This document shows, piece after piece, positions 27,962 to 42,535 of a stretch of 64,000 bases of DNA. How positions within the stretch are numbered: position 1 is the first letter of the stretch; each line of letters begins with the position of its first letter. The notes under the pieces are model-generated. The model made no database searches, was not told where the DNA came from, and saw nothing but the letters and a program-made list of their open reading frames with translations. Both the position numbers and the translations under genes were made by a program. The stretch lies in assembly GCA_012861695.1 (NCBI GenBank), contig JAAOOA010000033.1, forward strand, positions 12,735,434 to 12,799,433, read 5' to 3'. This DNA comes from Trematomus loennbergii (Eukaryota > Chordata > Actinopteri > Perciformes > Nototheniidae).

Positions 27962-28108
27962 AGAGAGGATGAGAGGGCTGTAGTCTGCTCTGGAGATTTA
28001 TTGAGCAGATGAGCAGGCTGACATTTCGGATATGCGTCTTCTTCAAAGCCTGTATCCAATAAATCTGAGTCTAACTACAGAGAGCTCCGACCCTCTGTTC
28101 TTCTCCTC
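27962..28108. repeat. inverted-repeat structure, possible Penelope-like fragment
   Basis: Two arms face each other: AGAGGGCTGTAGTCTGCTCT then GGAGATTTATTG on the left, CAATAAATCTGAGTCTAACT then ACAGAGAG...CCCTCT on the right. Between them is GACATTTCGGATATGCGTCT followed by TCTTCAAAGCC. A GAAGAAGACG...CCGAAATGTC motif on the minus strand is common near the ends of Penelope-like elements in fish, but no coding sequence supports that here. Confidence 0.35.
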
Positions 28109-31100
28109 CGGATGGTCATCATTTGACATCCTCTTGGCAGACGGCGGCTAAGAAGTCCTTTTAAATCCCTACAAATCTATCGACTCCCTGATTTTACCCC
28201 TGAGTTATAGCCAAAAAGAACCTGAGTGAAAGCAGGTAAGACGAGTGGTGTTGTAATCATGGGCTGTCTGCCTCTGTCTGGATTATTTCTACTGTCTGGG
28301 GAGTGATGTCATCTAAACTGTTCAACAATTGTTGATCCCTAAGCTTTAGTGAATAAAGTATTATAATGAATGTCTAGAGCTTCAGGGATTAGTCAACTAA
28401 TTGATTTGTTGATCGATGGAAATATAATAGCCAAGTGCTTTGAGTTAGTCATTTTTCACACAGCCATGGCAGAACATGCTGTTTCAAGCTTCTTGGATAT
28501 CGTTTTTTCGTGCTTTTACCTGTTTTATATCATTTTAAAAGGAATATATTTTAGGTTTTCTATTGGCAAAACAATAGAAGACATCACAATGGACTTTGAG
28601 AAAGCTGGGATGGAAAATAATCAGCTGATTCATCAACAATTAATGTCTAGAAACCAAACTCAAAACATGTCACGCATATGACAGATGTAAATAAATACCC
28701 AACCCCATTTCCACAACAAGCTAATAATAATGTCAATGTCTTGTGTCAGAATCCCATTATGATATTGAGTTCAAGATACTGCTACAAGAAAATATAGCAG
28801 CAGATATAACTCCCGATTTAGAACCTATTTGCCCAGAAAAACACAACTCTTTTGCCGTTTCTTGGCTCAAACATCATTTGGTAGCTCTACAGTATGTCCC
28901 TTGCATTGAAAATGGTTAGTTGTTATAATGGCACAGGCTGGAAACAATGGTGCCACTTACAGCAATATGCCTTGAGCGCCCCATGGGGAAGCAAATAGTT
29001 GGAAGCCATGAACCTTCATTTATATGGTTGCAATATTGCCGAGTCAGAAATGAAAAACAGATGATTTCATAGCATAAGACCACCACATGCCTTAAGCTAT
29101 CTCATAAGAATGCTGCAGAGTAATACACTAACCATTTGCAAGTTGATTGTGATTATAAATAATTGATGGAGAACAATTTCTTCCGGAGGAAATACTTTAT
29201 CTTTATCTGAGCGTATTTGTCCACATGTATCTCTAAATCAAATGTTCCAGTCGAGCCCCTATGACAAGAATAGTTTAATGTGTTTAGTCCTGAGGAGCAG
29301 TTTGTGTAGGAAACAGAAACTGTCTTCAAAAGCTAGCATGGGTTCGATACATGTCAGGATTGGAAGCATGATTAAGTGCAAACACATTTATTAATTTCAC
29401 ATGTCAAGCATTTTCAGACCAACAATTGGCTTCATAATTGCCAAATTTCTAGTTTGCCAATCCTAAAATTGATCTTTTATACAGTTATCCATCATCAAAC
29501 TTGTTTTTGAATGGCTACGTTTCCTGGCCACACACAGAGACACATGCACAGTGACCAGATGCTAGCAGTGAATATTGAATGTGGTTCTGAAGCGTTACTG
29601 TTGCTGGAATAGCAAACAGATGTGAATGGATCTTCCATTTAAAAAATTGGAGATCAAATCTAACAGGAATTATATATTCACTCACTTTAAAAAGGCAGTA
29701 TACTTTCCTGAAAGTCAAAGAGACAAAATGTCGACAAACCCTTACGTTTAATTATGAAAAACTTTATTTTAACGTACTTTACAGAATAGTATTACTGTAT
29801 AATTTGATGCCTATGAAGGATCGATGCTAGTATTGAATTTGCAATAGTAAAAGCCTTTTTTACTAAGCATCTGACAACAGATTAAAACAACTGCAGCTGG
29901 ATTATAAACTGGAAAAATGTACCACAGTTTAGAGTCACATATGAAACAGCAAGATTTATGTCTCTCAGTGTTTGGCCAGAAGCACAGGAACCAGGTCTGC
30001 TCATTAATTTTGTTTGACCAACTTTTCCTATAAAACTGCAATGGAATAACATTATCCAGGTATACGCTTGTCATAAAGAACCATGAATAGGTGAATTACT
30101 GTAGATCGCATTTAGAGACACATTTGAAATGTTCTCAGCAGAAATGAATGATTCCAAACCTGCTATTATGTACTTTTTGCCATTCGTCACATCTTAACAA
30201 GAAGACTTGAATGAGAAGTTAATAAACAGTATTGGTTTCATAATCATATAGTGTTAAAAACAATATAATGTCACTTAACCAGTCTGAAGCTATAGTCTAT
30301 GGTCTGAAGCCATACAAATACTAAACGAAAAAAACTCCTTAATTATTATTAAATCAGGCCTTTTCAATTATAGCACAATCACTATTAAATGTGCATGAAG
30401 GAGGTTTCTATAAAAAATAAACCAACAAACTAAATAAAATCAGCAATGGTTATCATTAGGCAAGCATAAACTATTGCACGAATGGTACTGCAATCCGCAC
30501 TGATGCAGGTAATAGTGGAAAGTTGGTTTTAAAACATTCCCTCCAGCTGTGTTTCAGAATGCTCACAATCCCCCTCAATCAAAACAGAACAAACCTTAAT
30601 ACCAGAGTTTCTGGCTGACATTATCTGGTGAAATGAGGATACATAAAATCAGGGAGGATCATAATGCACCGATTGTGCAATTGTCTACCTCTTTTCTAAA
30701 AAAGGGGGTCTACACACCCTGAACACCACCTCTCAATTCTAGTTAGGAGCCAAAAGGTGATCTGAATAACCTAGAATCAACTAAGGGGAATTATGAGATT
30801 CAGCTAAAGTGTATTGGGGGGGGGGGAAGCAGTTAAGGAGGAGGGACTGCAACATTTGTGCAATAAAAAAGGGATTGAGGTTAAATTGCCGACTTCAGCT
30901 TTAAGGGTTTTTACACGCATATTGGGTTAACATTGCTGGACTTGTACCCTTTTTTTACAAGACCGATATCCAATAAAAAAAACGAAAGCACTACTTCAGC
31001 AAATAGCCCAAAGCATCATGTTTTTGCATTGGGATGACAAAGCTTTGTTCACTGTGAGCAAAAGGAAGAAGGAGAGTGACAATGTTACAGAAGCTCAAAC

Positions 31101-34100
31101 AAAAAGTCAGAGTCAAAAGAAAGATGCTTTCTTTTTGTTTCCTTCCAACAGTCAACATTGATTTCTCCAAACCATGTGGTTCCCCGGCCTAGTATAACAA
31201 CAAGGTCCCCTAACCTTAACAAAGTTGTAATTTGAACCCAAACCACAATCTTTCCCTAAACATAACAAACTCATGTTTTCTAAACCTCAAATGAAATGTT
31301 TCAAAAGTAATTTGTTATGGTTTTCGATGGCACCAACAAATATGTTCTGCTAATAGTGCTGTCAGATCAGAAAAGACTCCCGTTTTGTTAGAGGACAGAC
31401 CCAAACAACCTATTTTCATTTGTTTGAAGTACTCTGAAGTACTCTTTAACCCCAACCCAATGATGTTATTGTTTTGTAGTGAGACAGTTTGGGGTTCACA
31501 ATATTCATCTAAATGCACCTTAAATGAATCTTGATCAGTACCTGTGTTTATATTTTACAACTACTTGTATTGAGGCAAAGTGTGACTTCTTCCTTTATTT
31601 CTCACGCTTTTCATCTCTCTCTCCCTACACCAACTCTCTCTTTTTAGTTCCTTCTCTCACATAGCATATAATTAAGCTCACCAGGATGAATCACAAAACC
31701 AATCCCATCAAACCATTCATTTAAACATAAAGTAGCTATAGAGAATTCCTTTCAAGACTCACAAACAAAAAGCCTAATCGACACCAAACCCCCTCATTAC
31801 TCTGAGGATGAAGCAATCTGTACCGAGTGCTTTAAACTAGGCAGTGTTGTTCTATACCTCTAAACAATCAAGGTAACAAGAGTAGTCATTGGACAAGCCC
31901 ACAGCAAAAGGGGGCTAACATGAAAAATGCATTTTGGGCACAACTTCAATTAGATTACATATCCAGGGGCTGGTTGAACAACAGTAGGCCAGACTTACCT
32001 CGTGTTTTTTATTATATCAAGTCAATACAATTATAGTCACAATTCAAGTTACAATGGCTCAGAGTTTGCATGAGAAGATGGATGTTTTAGGTCTTACTCC
32101 AAATAAGAAGAATGTATTTTTGTACGAGTTAAAACATTCCAGAAAGAAAAGAAACAAGCAACTTTTTTCTTTAAAACGGCTTAATGAGATACATCAGCTC
32201 TCACCCAGTAAATACTTGAGTAAGAGAAAACCATAATTACATGAATCAGAAACATGTTAAAAAGTATGACTGACTCTACGTCAGCATTCTACTTTATCTA
32301 CATTTTTCAGTCTGAAGTACAGTAGATATGAGCCAGAGTAAAAGTCTTTGTTTTTAAAAATCTGCCTCATAATAAAATGTATCTAAGTGGTACTGAAATG
32401 GCTTTGTAATGACAAACACAGATTTTAACATTCTGAATCTTCAAATGACTGATTAGAACTGTGCCTGCCTCATCAAAAAATAACCGTATAGGCACTGATC
32501 AACGTTTTATTCCCTGAATAAAATAGGAAGCTAAGACATTAAAACCAGGAACAGAACCACTTTCTGGTGAAGATAAAGATAATAGTTTGAAAGGAAATAA
32601 TGCTCCAGGCCTCGAGTCTGGTTGGGAAATCATCTGATAATGATTTAGATCTAATTTAATCACTACTAAATGTGCCCCTTCACACAGATTTTCCACCGGA
32701 TCAACACTGTAACAATGCAGGCTTTGTCCTGGTGTGCTGGATGTTTCTGACCTGGGAAAGACAAACAAATGTTTTCCACGTGTACACATGCCAGCTGTTG
32801 ACAACTGAGTTCAGCACATTCACTCTTCGTTTGTGTTTACAGTCGAGTGGAAGGCCACTGCTATTCATGCCAGCTAGCAGGATTTTGACTGTGATTGACA
32901 TTCTGTCCATATCCAAAGTTGATTAACCTTGTTGATAGTATACATAAAATACTGTGCAACTATAACACGCAATATAGTAATGTTATAAACGATACAGTAA
33001 AAAACATGAACGAAAATACATTTCAAATCAATCAGCAACCATCTTTTGTTGCAAGCATTGTTATAGGAAGGGATGTTATGAAAGGCAAGAACATAAACTT
33101 GTATTCTTCACAAGCCACATGTTTAAACCTGACCAAAGAGGTCCTAACTGGAAATTGGAAAAACTGGAAAATCAGTGGCTGTTTTGAATATTTATTTGAA
33201 TATTTATCAAACAAATAATGCAGTGGCAAACCGGTAATAGATGGGTACTTCAGTTTCAAAGGGAAATATTTCCCTTTGCATGGTTGAAAAATGTTTCAAT
33301 CCAATAGTATAAACTGAACCAAATACAACTGAATGAAGTGCTGCTAATACTTTCACATAACCACTTCTAATGTTCCCACGCAACACACATTTTTTCAGTT
33401 ACCTTTTGTTGTACCCAGCCATGCAGGTATAAGGTTTTATTTGTCTAGTTTCCAGGATGTTAGTCTCTGAGATGTCTGCCTCCGCCCAAATACAATGGGT
33501 AATCTGGATAATCTATAGCTTTCATTGTGAAAAAAAAGATAGGCCAAATGTAAAAAAAAGCTGTCAGCACCTTAAGAGCAAATCCATCCACCTGCACTGC
33601 ATTGGTGGAGGCAGAAATCAAGACAAATCTAACAAGATGGACCAAAAAACAAAACCACATGGTGGGAAACTCCCTAGGCTATGTAAGAAAATATGTTGTT
33701 TATCAGTTTGAAATGAGCTGACTTGACTTGAACACAAGACTTTCTCTTGTTTTTGTTTTCTGTTTTACTTTTGCACTTCTTCCACAACTGCATACTGTAC
33801 TGTTGACATTGCGTGAGTTATTTAACAGTAGCTGTGTGCCCACAATCCTCGGCAGTAAATGGGTCATAGGGGATTTAACAAGCTCAATGCTCTGTGATCC
33901 CTCCGTCTGTTAATTGTGGCAAGTAATTGGAAACTTCTTTGTTGGTTAAGGGAATGTTGCAGAGCTCACTTTGTAGCTCTGTTCTGTAAACTACTGGGGA
34001 TTCTCGGGTGCCTGTAAAACTGCTGAATTCTAAATAAGTACACAGTGTTGTGCAATGTTTATCTCAAAATAAAGAAAGGGAGTAGGGTTTGCTTCTACTG

Positions 34101-37100
34101 CAACACAATCTGTAGTCTTAGTCAAAACCACATCAGGGTTTCACTTTGCCTCGCTTCAAAGGGCAGACACAAACCATCAAACATCACCATGTCTCACTCT
34201 GAGGCCTCACACGAGGAAAAGGTGTTGTGAAGTAAAAATACTGCTCACTTCAAAAACCATAAAGGGAAGTCCCTCATAGGTGATTGCATCCGAGATAATT
34301 TCCGCCATACCAGGCGATCATGTTTATACAGCATGCCAATACGATATATATTGTTTGTATATTTAAATGATCTGTGCCTACTCTTGTATTGTATGCCATT
34401 GAATAATCATTGGTGGCTTTCCTTCTCCTTTTGTGTTTGACTGTGTTACACGGTCTGAAAATGGCCTTAACCTTGTTTGGGTCTGTATCAGAAACCAGGC
34501 TGAATTACAAGCATTTCCCAAAGGACTCGTAAATCTCTCAGATTTTAACAGTCCCGGTACGTTAATCTCACGCAGTGTCCGCATTTTAAGATCACAGTGT
34601 TCCTCTGTGGAGCTCTGTAACATGGGATGAATTACAGCTACTGGTCAGCAGCTGCTGTTAAATACCACTTTTACCACACACACACATGCAAGGAGACATA
34701 ACACCCTGACAAGCAGACCAATTAAAACACGGTGGGAGTCTTTGTTTGGATAGAGTGCAATGTCACAGTTAAGAAGTGTCTTTAAACCATCTCAACCAAA
34801 ACATGTGATAAGCAAAAAAAAACATGTGAGGTTTTGGAAGACAAGTTGAAAAAATAAAAAGGTTTATACAAATATGATTGCAACAATTATTTTGTGTTCC
34901 TCTTTCTGTTCCTCATCCCTCCTGTTGCCCCCTTTATGTATGCCTTCATCCTTTCTAAATACTTCGGTCTAGCCCTGTACAGGAATGTCAAACAGTACTT
35001 GTGAGAAAGGAACATAAAAGAGACTATCAAACAGTAAACACAACCCCCCCCCCACCTGCCCACCTACTCACACAAAGCTCTACAGCCACCCACTAACACA
35101 CTCCCAGGAAATTAACCGGTGTCTGGCTTTTGTTTCATTTCATTTCTTGAAAGCTTGTCTATCCGCTTTCCTCTCTTCGCACCAAAAGCATCATCTCAAC
35201 AAAACCAGGTTGGGGAAATGCGCAGTTAACCCCCCCCCCCCCCCCAAATGGATTTACTAACAATGTTAAAAATGTCCTATACATCTAGCAGGGGAATCAT
35301 CATCTTAATACATTTAGTATTTCCTGTTGTAGGAATGACGTTTTTTTTCTGTTAGGAATAGTTAAAAAGTTTTTTTTCTTTGACATCAAAGGAGTAATGT
35401 GTCATCATAGAAATGTAAAAAGAGTATTCAAAAAATACATAAAAAATTCATCTTAAATCTAACTTTTGTATCTCCGCTCTACAATGTGTCCGGATAATGT
35501 CCCTTTTAGAAAATAATAGAATGCAGAAAAATGTGTTGAGCTTCAATTAGTGCATGACGAGTAAAATTAAAGCAATCAAATACAATGGAAAACAGATTGG
35601 CTTCATATCCTTATCTTTCACTATTTCCAGCTGCGAGTGCTCTAATTAAGGATGTGTGTTTGTGAGTGTGTTGTTATGAAAGAGGGGGAGCTAAACATTT
35701 GGGAGAATTTCCCTGAAGAATGCTTTTAGAACCCGCTTACAGCCTTCAGGATTTCAGTGGCTTTTGGTGGACTAAAAGACCAAGAGTTTAACTTTCTTTG
35801 CATGATGACTTCCAGACTATTGCGTGTTGCTTCTCTTTTATGCTGCATACGCCTGTCATTGAGTTTATCCCCATGTGAAAGTAACTTTTTATGGCATGGT
35901 TTAGGGATTTGACTGATTTATATCTCAGACAAAAAGATTACTGAACTGATATGAGACAGTCATGCAACTTTTTGTTGAGATTTGCTTCCACCATGGATAA
36001 AAGAAAATGTTATGTAAGCAAAAATGAGCATAAGCAGGTTCAAACCTAAATGAAAAAACGTATTGAATTCAAATACAACTGATTGTTAGAACATTTAGAT
36101 GTTTTTAGACCAATGTTTTTGAACACTTGGAAAAAAAAACTGCATTCCCACTGCCTTACTTAAAGGCTGTTTTCTGATCAGAAATGTCATGTCAATAAGT
36201 AATATGTTGCTCACCCAGATTGGTAAAATTCAGGCACACAATTTCCAAGTTGACCTATAGAGAAATCATCAGACTTCTGTGCTATCAAGTTATGAATGGA
36301 TTGTTTTCAGATTCAGACGTTCCTATGCTATGAATTCAGGGGTGTTTCAATGTCGAAATCATGTATAGTGTTGAAGAATTAGTTTTTACTGAAAAGCTCT
36401 GCATTTTGTCAGGAGCAAGAGTGGGTTTGGCTTTAGTGAGCGACACCCACCTGCCAAGAGTAACAACATGTTTTCCTCACTATTCCCAGTACAAGCAATA
36501 TTACACCAATTTGTCCAGTCAAGTCAAATTAAAGGATATTTTACAAAATAGGTTCATGTGAGAAGTGCTTTATACAAGTACAGATATAGACGTATTAGAC
36601 AAAAACGCCCACACAGACGGAAAATATTCAGGAAACCTCTCAATAGCTGAACTTCAACAATCGGAGCGCCGTTGGCCCATCACAGTCACCAGCCGTCTGC
36701 TGCTGAGACTAATCGTGTAATTGAATCTCCACTCCCTCTACCTTGAAGACCTAATTCGATTACAGGTGCACTAAATGTTTGCCATTTGGGGGATTATTTA
36801 TTTTAGCTACTTTAGATGGCTCTGCTAACGTTAGTGACATCATGTGGTCTGGATATGTTTTAATGTATTGCCTGCAGGAAAACTTACAAGAACCACAGAT
36901 GGACATTATATTTGCTTTTCTTTTTTGTTTTGAAGCAGTGCAGATGTGAAGAATTAGATGAAAGAAAGTACCTAGACTATGAATAACTGCACGGACATCA
37001 TATCTGATTGGCCCGGTTTCAGAGTTTTTACTTTTCCTTTCACTTTTTCTCCTTCTCTGCATGTGTCGTTCTCCCAGGAATCGGCCTCACTTCCTTTAAC

Positions 37101-37199
37101 AGGCTGTGGTTTTGAGATGCTTGTGGTTTTGAGCCTGAAGTGATCGAGTGGGATTTCTGTATAAGAAAGGGTAGGAGACAAGGGGGCCTGCACACGCTC

Positions 37200-37345
37200 T
37201 TTCTCTGCCTAAGGGCGCTGTACAATAGCTGCCCACTGCTCCTAGTACTAGACTCCTAGTACTATGGGTTAAATGCAGAGAACACATTTCACTGTGTGTG
37301 CTGTGTGCTCTGCATGTGTGACCATTAAAGATTGTTTCATCCCTC
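37200..37345 (+). repeat. interspersed repeat tail (CACTGTGTGTG type)
   Basis: Contains GGGCGCTGTACAATAGCTGC, CCACTGCTCCTAGTACTAGA, then GGGTTAAATGCAGAGAACAC, ATTTCACTGTGTGTG, and an ACCATTAAAGATTGTTTC end. This arrangement recurs widely in fish genomes as the 3' end of a short retro-element. The exact family was not determined. Its CTCCTAGTACTA unit occurs twice. Confidence 0.5.
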
Positions 37346-37540
37346 CCAATTCTTCTAATTCTATAATTAATTAGTTCCCATTTGAAAGGTTACCATCCTC
37401 CCTCGGCTCTTTGATTGCTTCTGCACATGTCTGAGGGAGTGCTTTTTTTGTATGCCTCCCTTTGCTGTTACCAGTCAACCACATTTTCCAAATGAGAACT
37501 AAGTGCTCAGGATGTCAGCATAATTTCACAGCAGAAGCAG

Positions 37541-37636
37541 TTTGTTTGTTTGTAGCCTTTATTTAACCAGGTTAAAAAATCCCATTGAGATCAACGATCT
37601 CTTTTTCAAGGGAGACCTGCGGTACATTGGTTACAC
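37541..37636 (-). mobile_element. LINE 3' tail, same family as 51751-52080
   Basis: Shares an almost identical stretch of about 90 bases with 51757-51856 (one difference seen: ACATTGG against ACATTAG). Read on the minus strand it is GGTCTCCCTTGAAAAAGAG, ATCGTTGATCTCAATGGG, ATTTTTTAACCTGGTTAAAT, AAAGGCTACAAAC, which is a LINE 3' end with its own polyadenylation-like AATAAA and an (AAAC)n-like tail. This copy keeps only the tail. Confidence 0.7.
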
Positions 37637-39789
37637 AGTTAACCAAGGTCACACAAAACTATGTTTTTGTGGATTTGTATGGGCTCAAAATGTAAAACAG
37701 AGAAGATGATTCGACCTCCTTCCTGACTGGGAACCTTCTGACTGCCAAGCTGTGAGTCAGGTCTAGTTGTGAAACCCCAACTCACAATAGTGGTGTAGGA
37801 CCTCTCATATTATGTACAAAAATAAGATTATGAGAATAAATGTAAGAATAAGAATATGAATAAGGCATGAGTAAACAGCAAGCAGTTAGCGGTAATGGAG
37901 CACCATCCATCCTTCACCAGGAGAAAGCAAAGGAGTCAACTGCCAGCGTCTCCTAAACAATTCTCATTTGCATCCATTATTACTGTGAACGACTGAAACA
38001 GCAGACAGGAGGGAGGTTTCCAGTCCTTGTGTGGTATGAAGTCAAAAACCACTACAGCCCTCTCTGGACTAAGAGCTCTCTCTGGAGACGCATCCTCCAG
38101 GGTCCTGTTTGTAAAAGTAAAATGTTTCTTGGTCTTCCCCTTGAGACACAACTCTGTTTGTGTTACACCAACTTGGGGCGAGTTCTTGTAGAGCAGGGTG
38201 TGTTGGTTTCAGTGACTGTCAGATCATAATAGATTATCTATATGTGGAGGTGACCTTGTCAGTGATCCTTAACAGAGAACTCTGACTTTAGTACTTCGGG
38301 TGAAAATGAACTTGGAATGTGGCACGTCATCCATTCGAGTATGACACATAATTTAAGACTGCAACAAGCGATTATTTGCCATATTTGATTAATTATATGA
38401 TTTTTTTTTTGTTCATCCAGCCTCTCAAATGTCACAGAATAATAATGATATAAACATTTCTTGAAGGCTTTACAGTACATGTAAGGTGACTGAAAGACAT
38501 TTCAAAACTAAAGATTTCAAATTAGCTATCACATACTGTAAGGAAAAAAAGGTGAGAAGCAAGGGAGGATTTTGTTCTTGGAAAAATATTGAAAAAAAAT
38601 ACAAAGAATATTTAAAAGAAATATCAAAATACTTTGTGTTAGAAGTTCATAATTTATTCTATTATTTAAAAGAAATGTAAAGATCCAACAGGTACGCAAA
38701 GCTTTCACCGGGCCAGGTGGGTTTGTGGAATACTCATATATTTTTTGCTTGCTTTTGTACACTGATTTATTTTTAATGTAATTTGTCGTGATCCTATGTT
38801 GTCCCCGACATACCCCCGATTGTAAAAAAGGAACATTTTGAATATATAATTCAATACCATTCTTGCTGTTATGGATGTCTAAACCCTAAAGTGTTTGAAC
38901 AGTAGTAGTCGGCAAAAATTAACAAAAACAACTCTTCTGTATACTCCTTTTGAACAAGCAGAAGTTTTGAGTTGTAAGCACTGTTTTTGAAACACTCAAT
39001 TTCATTTTCAGGTGTAATTTCCCCTCTGTATCAGCTAACATGCATCATCAAGTAAGGATAAGTTACAAAGTTTCTTGAATAAAAATGGGCGGGTCAGCCT
39101 CTCTCCTGAATCCTTCCTCCTGTATTATACAGCCTTAATAGGCTGTGACCTGTTTGGGCATCTATTAGAGCTGCCTCCTCTTTCAATAGAAAGAGCTGTG
39201 TCAATATTGGTGAAGCTGTAACTCACTGATATGTTGAGTGGTTAGATAATGCTTCAGTGATAGCAGCCTTTAGTCAAATGAGGTGTGTTCAAACAGAAAC
39301 ACTTCCGCGCAATCTCTCACAAACACACATGTTCTTACGTGCTTGTACACAGAACAAAGAAGGGAACGGCTGAGAGCAAAGGAAACCGAAGGATACAGTA
39401 TATGTAGAGTAATTCGATATTAAGCTATTCATTAAATTATTACATCACATTATCGCTGACTTGTCATGGCTATTCTTAAATGTCAGGGTTATTCCAGACT
39501 TCACATTAATAGCTTAATCTGACTTTTATTTCGCGTTTTTCATAATCCAAGCTTAAGGGTTTACTTCCAGACTTTTATCTGATTTTACACATTTGGCAGA
39601 CTGATTTGCTTTTGCTTTATAATTTATTTTTCAATCATTGGAAAAGTTTGAAGCTCATTTTCTGTCTTCAGATTCAGAGTGGAGACCTAGTTACTCAGTG
39701 GTACACAGTCCACAAACATAAAACTCCACACAGAAAGGTAGAGGTTAGTACTCTTACTTGTCTGTAGCTTGTTTGTCTTCACGTGTCAG

Positions 39790-39877
39790 CCCTGTGATAA
39801 ACTGAGCTGCCAGGGTGTAACTCTCGCCCTCCTGCGACCCTCAACGCGAAAAGTGTATATAGAAAATGGATGGATTC
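39790..39877 (+). repeat. degenerate SINE/LINE-type 3' tail
   Basis: Reads CTGTGATAAACTGAGCTGCC, AGGGTGTAACTCTCGCCC, CCTGCGACCCTCAACGCG, AAAATGGATGGATT. This is a worn copy of a fish tail (gatagactggcgacct ... ccctgcgaccctgaac ... gaaaatggatgga). Confidence 0.65.
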
Positions 39878-40307
39878 ACTAGCTGTCACTAAAGTTGTCA
39901 CTTACACACAAATCAAGCCAACTTCACAAAACATTCCTTTGAATTCTAAAAGGTATCTAGTCTCAATCTCCCGCCCATTTGGTGGACCAAACTCCCTAAA
40001 ACAAATGTGAGGGATATCTTCTTAATAATATTTGACATCTGTGCGGCGTGAACACCACTTTGTCTGTTTCTGTCCCGAGGGGGCTCATTCTGTCTGTGCT
40101 GACAGACAGCTCATGTAACCCAACCCTCAGGTACTGCAGCCGGCCCTCACTCATTACTACTATGCTGGAGTTACATACAAACCACAAGAAAACATATGAT
40201 ATGTACTATACAAATATGGTATCACTTTATTTGAATCCACTAATAGCTTTAGGGACATAGCTGTGTCCTTTCAAACAGCAGACCTTATAATACTTTTGTG
40301 TTTTTAA

Positions 40308-40764
40308 AGGTCACCTATTATGCAAAATCCAATGTTCATGTTTTTATACATAAACATGTGTGTAAAGAGATTCTGAATGTTTCGAAAAAAAGATTCCCTC
40401 ACTTTTTGTCCTGATCCATTTATATAAAACCTGTCTGAAAATGAGCTGATCAGATTGGCCACTTTATGATGTCATAACGATTGTTTGGCTCGTGTAACCA
40501 TTAGCCAATCACCAACCAAGGTAACCCCCCCCCCCACCTTATTACCTGAATCTCCTCCTAGAGCAATATTGTGTTATTTTTAACCAAATATCTTGGAGTA
40601 ACAGACAGAATCAGCACATTTGAAACAGGGCTGAAACAGAGGGGTTTATGGGATGCTACAATGGGTGATCTGTTTGGTATTTTGAACCAAACACTTCAGA
40701 GACATGTTTTGTATATATCTGAGACTTATAATATATTGATGAAAAAGAGTATAATAGGAGACCT
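40308..40764. mobile_element. TTAA-type MITE, family 1
   Basis: The 457-bp element is flanked by TTAA (40304-40307 and 40765-40768). Its terminal inverted repeats are AGGTCACCTATTAT on the left and ATAATAGGAGACCT on the right. The interior has no transposase. The TTAA duplication indicates a piggyBac- or Kolobok-type source. A C-run (about 40526-40536) lies inside. Confidence 0.85.
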
Positions 40765-40809
40765 TTAATATATTCTTTCTGGATTACCTGGTTGGAGGCA
40801 CTGGACCTG

Positions 40810-40957
<148 letters not shown>

Positions 40958-42057
40958 GCATTGCTTCTTCTGTATCTTACTGTGTTGTTTCAACTCCCAC
41001 CAGGGTGGAATAAATGGCTGGAGTCAACCGTCAAGCCCCAGAGCTCAGCTGATGAGGTTTGATTAAAGCGTCTGAAACCCAAACCTGCTCCGTGTGTGTT
41101 CGCTTTCAATCACTGGGGCTCACGCACAAGTTAAGAGTCAGATAGTATAACAGCTCACATACACATGTACTGCATCACCTCTCCTGTGTGTGTCCTCTAA
41201 ATCATCTCTGCAAAAACAAGGGAGCATCTTTGACCTTGTGACCTTTCCAATTTACCAGCCTGAGCTAAGCGCAGGATGAGGCTCAGCGTACAGACGCACT
41301 TGAAACATCTGGAAAACCTTAACCTCTGCTAAATGAATGGGTGGAGGTACAGATTCTTGGTTTTCTGAAGTCATTTTGTCATCATGCAACACTCCAAACA
41401 TGATGCTGGTGTTTCCAGTTTGAACAAGAAAACATATTTTGTGCACTGACGACACATTCACATGACAATGTCTCCAACACTATAAATTAAAGTTGGATAA
41501 CACATTCCTCAAGCTTGCTTTATCATTTGTTTTCTACAACTGGTTTCTGGTTGTCAGGATGTGTGACATGCCAGACATTCAGTTCTCTTAGTGTAATAAC
41601 TAAATCATAGTTTTACAGCCTTTTTTTTTTTTAACTGCACAGGTGTGAACATTTGATTGTTGGCGTGTTGTTCCTCAAGCTTTGCAGCAATGTAAGCTAA
41701 ATAGCTCTGTGTTTCGCTCAACACAGATGCCCTGTTGTGTCAACAAGGCAGATTTATGATAAGAGTTATTATTCTGATGCTTGTGGTATTTGTGGGAAAG
41801 GTGGCTTGCTATAGCTTCACATGCTACATGTTCACATAAGGTGTTTACACTGTATTTTATTGAATGACATGTATTACATGTAACAGATAATGTGACAGAT
41901 CCTTAACTCAGCAGTGTAAAATGTGCGATGGGCAAAGAGTGACACCTGGTGAGCAAAGCATAAACAGCAGTGTGTGGCAAACACACATAACATGTTGTAA
42001 GCAAGGAGTTTTACATGTAGCGAGGCCTGGCTATTATGGGCATAGATATGTCTCATA

Positions 42058-42360
42058 ATTATTTGTGTGAACATAAAAATAATTTGTGTGTAAATATGTG
42101 ATTTGTAAATGTAAAACACCATCCACAAATGCATTTAAAAGATTTGCAAACTCACAAATACATTTGCAAATGTAAAACGGATCTGCAAATACGCAAAATA
42201 TTGTTACAAATAAAAAAAGATCTTTGAATATCTCTTTAACATTTACAACTTTCGATCAGGCATTTGTGAATCCATTTTGTATTTGTCGACCAAAAATGCA
42301 CTTGTGGATCTCAAATCTCTGCTTGTGGATCACAAATCTCTGCTTGTGGATCGTCTTTTT
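42058..42360. repeat. degenerate ATTTG/CAAAT-rich interspersed repeat
   Basis: Repeated variants of ATTTGTAAATG, CATTTGCAAATG and a tandem pair of CTTGTGGATCACAAATCTCT-like units. The layout suggests a fold-back or non-autonomous DNA element, but I could not define clean ends. Confidence 0.4.
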
Positions 42361-42535
42361 ACACACAGAGTTTTGAGACAACCTTTCCGCCGGTCTCGGC
42401 TAAAATCTACTCGTGTCACTCGGTTATTTTCGGAAACCACGTGATGGCCTGCTGATGACGACATTTACGCATGGTTTTCAAAGTAAGAGCATGGGAAGTA
42501 ACAATAGCCTCCTAGCAAATGTAAGGTTAAGTTAA

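Larger units (their letters stand above)
26064..40303. other. 14-kb gene-free stretch
   Basis: No exon with convincing splice borders and recognisable protein was found on either strand. It holds a LINE tail (26810-26990), an inverted-repeat structure (27962-28108), two further interspersed-repeat tails near 37.2 and 37.5 kb, a SINE/LINE-like tail at 39.8 kb and homopolymer runs (16 C at 35230-35245, a G run near 30819). The remainder is AT-rich and unexplained; it may contain distal control elements of pdlim4, but nothing here shows that. Confidence 0.6.
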
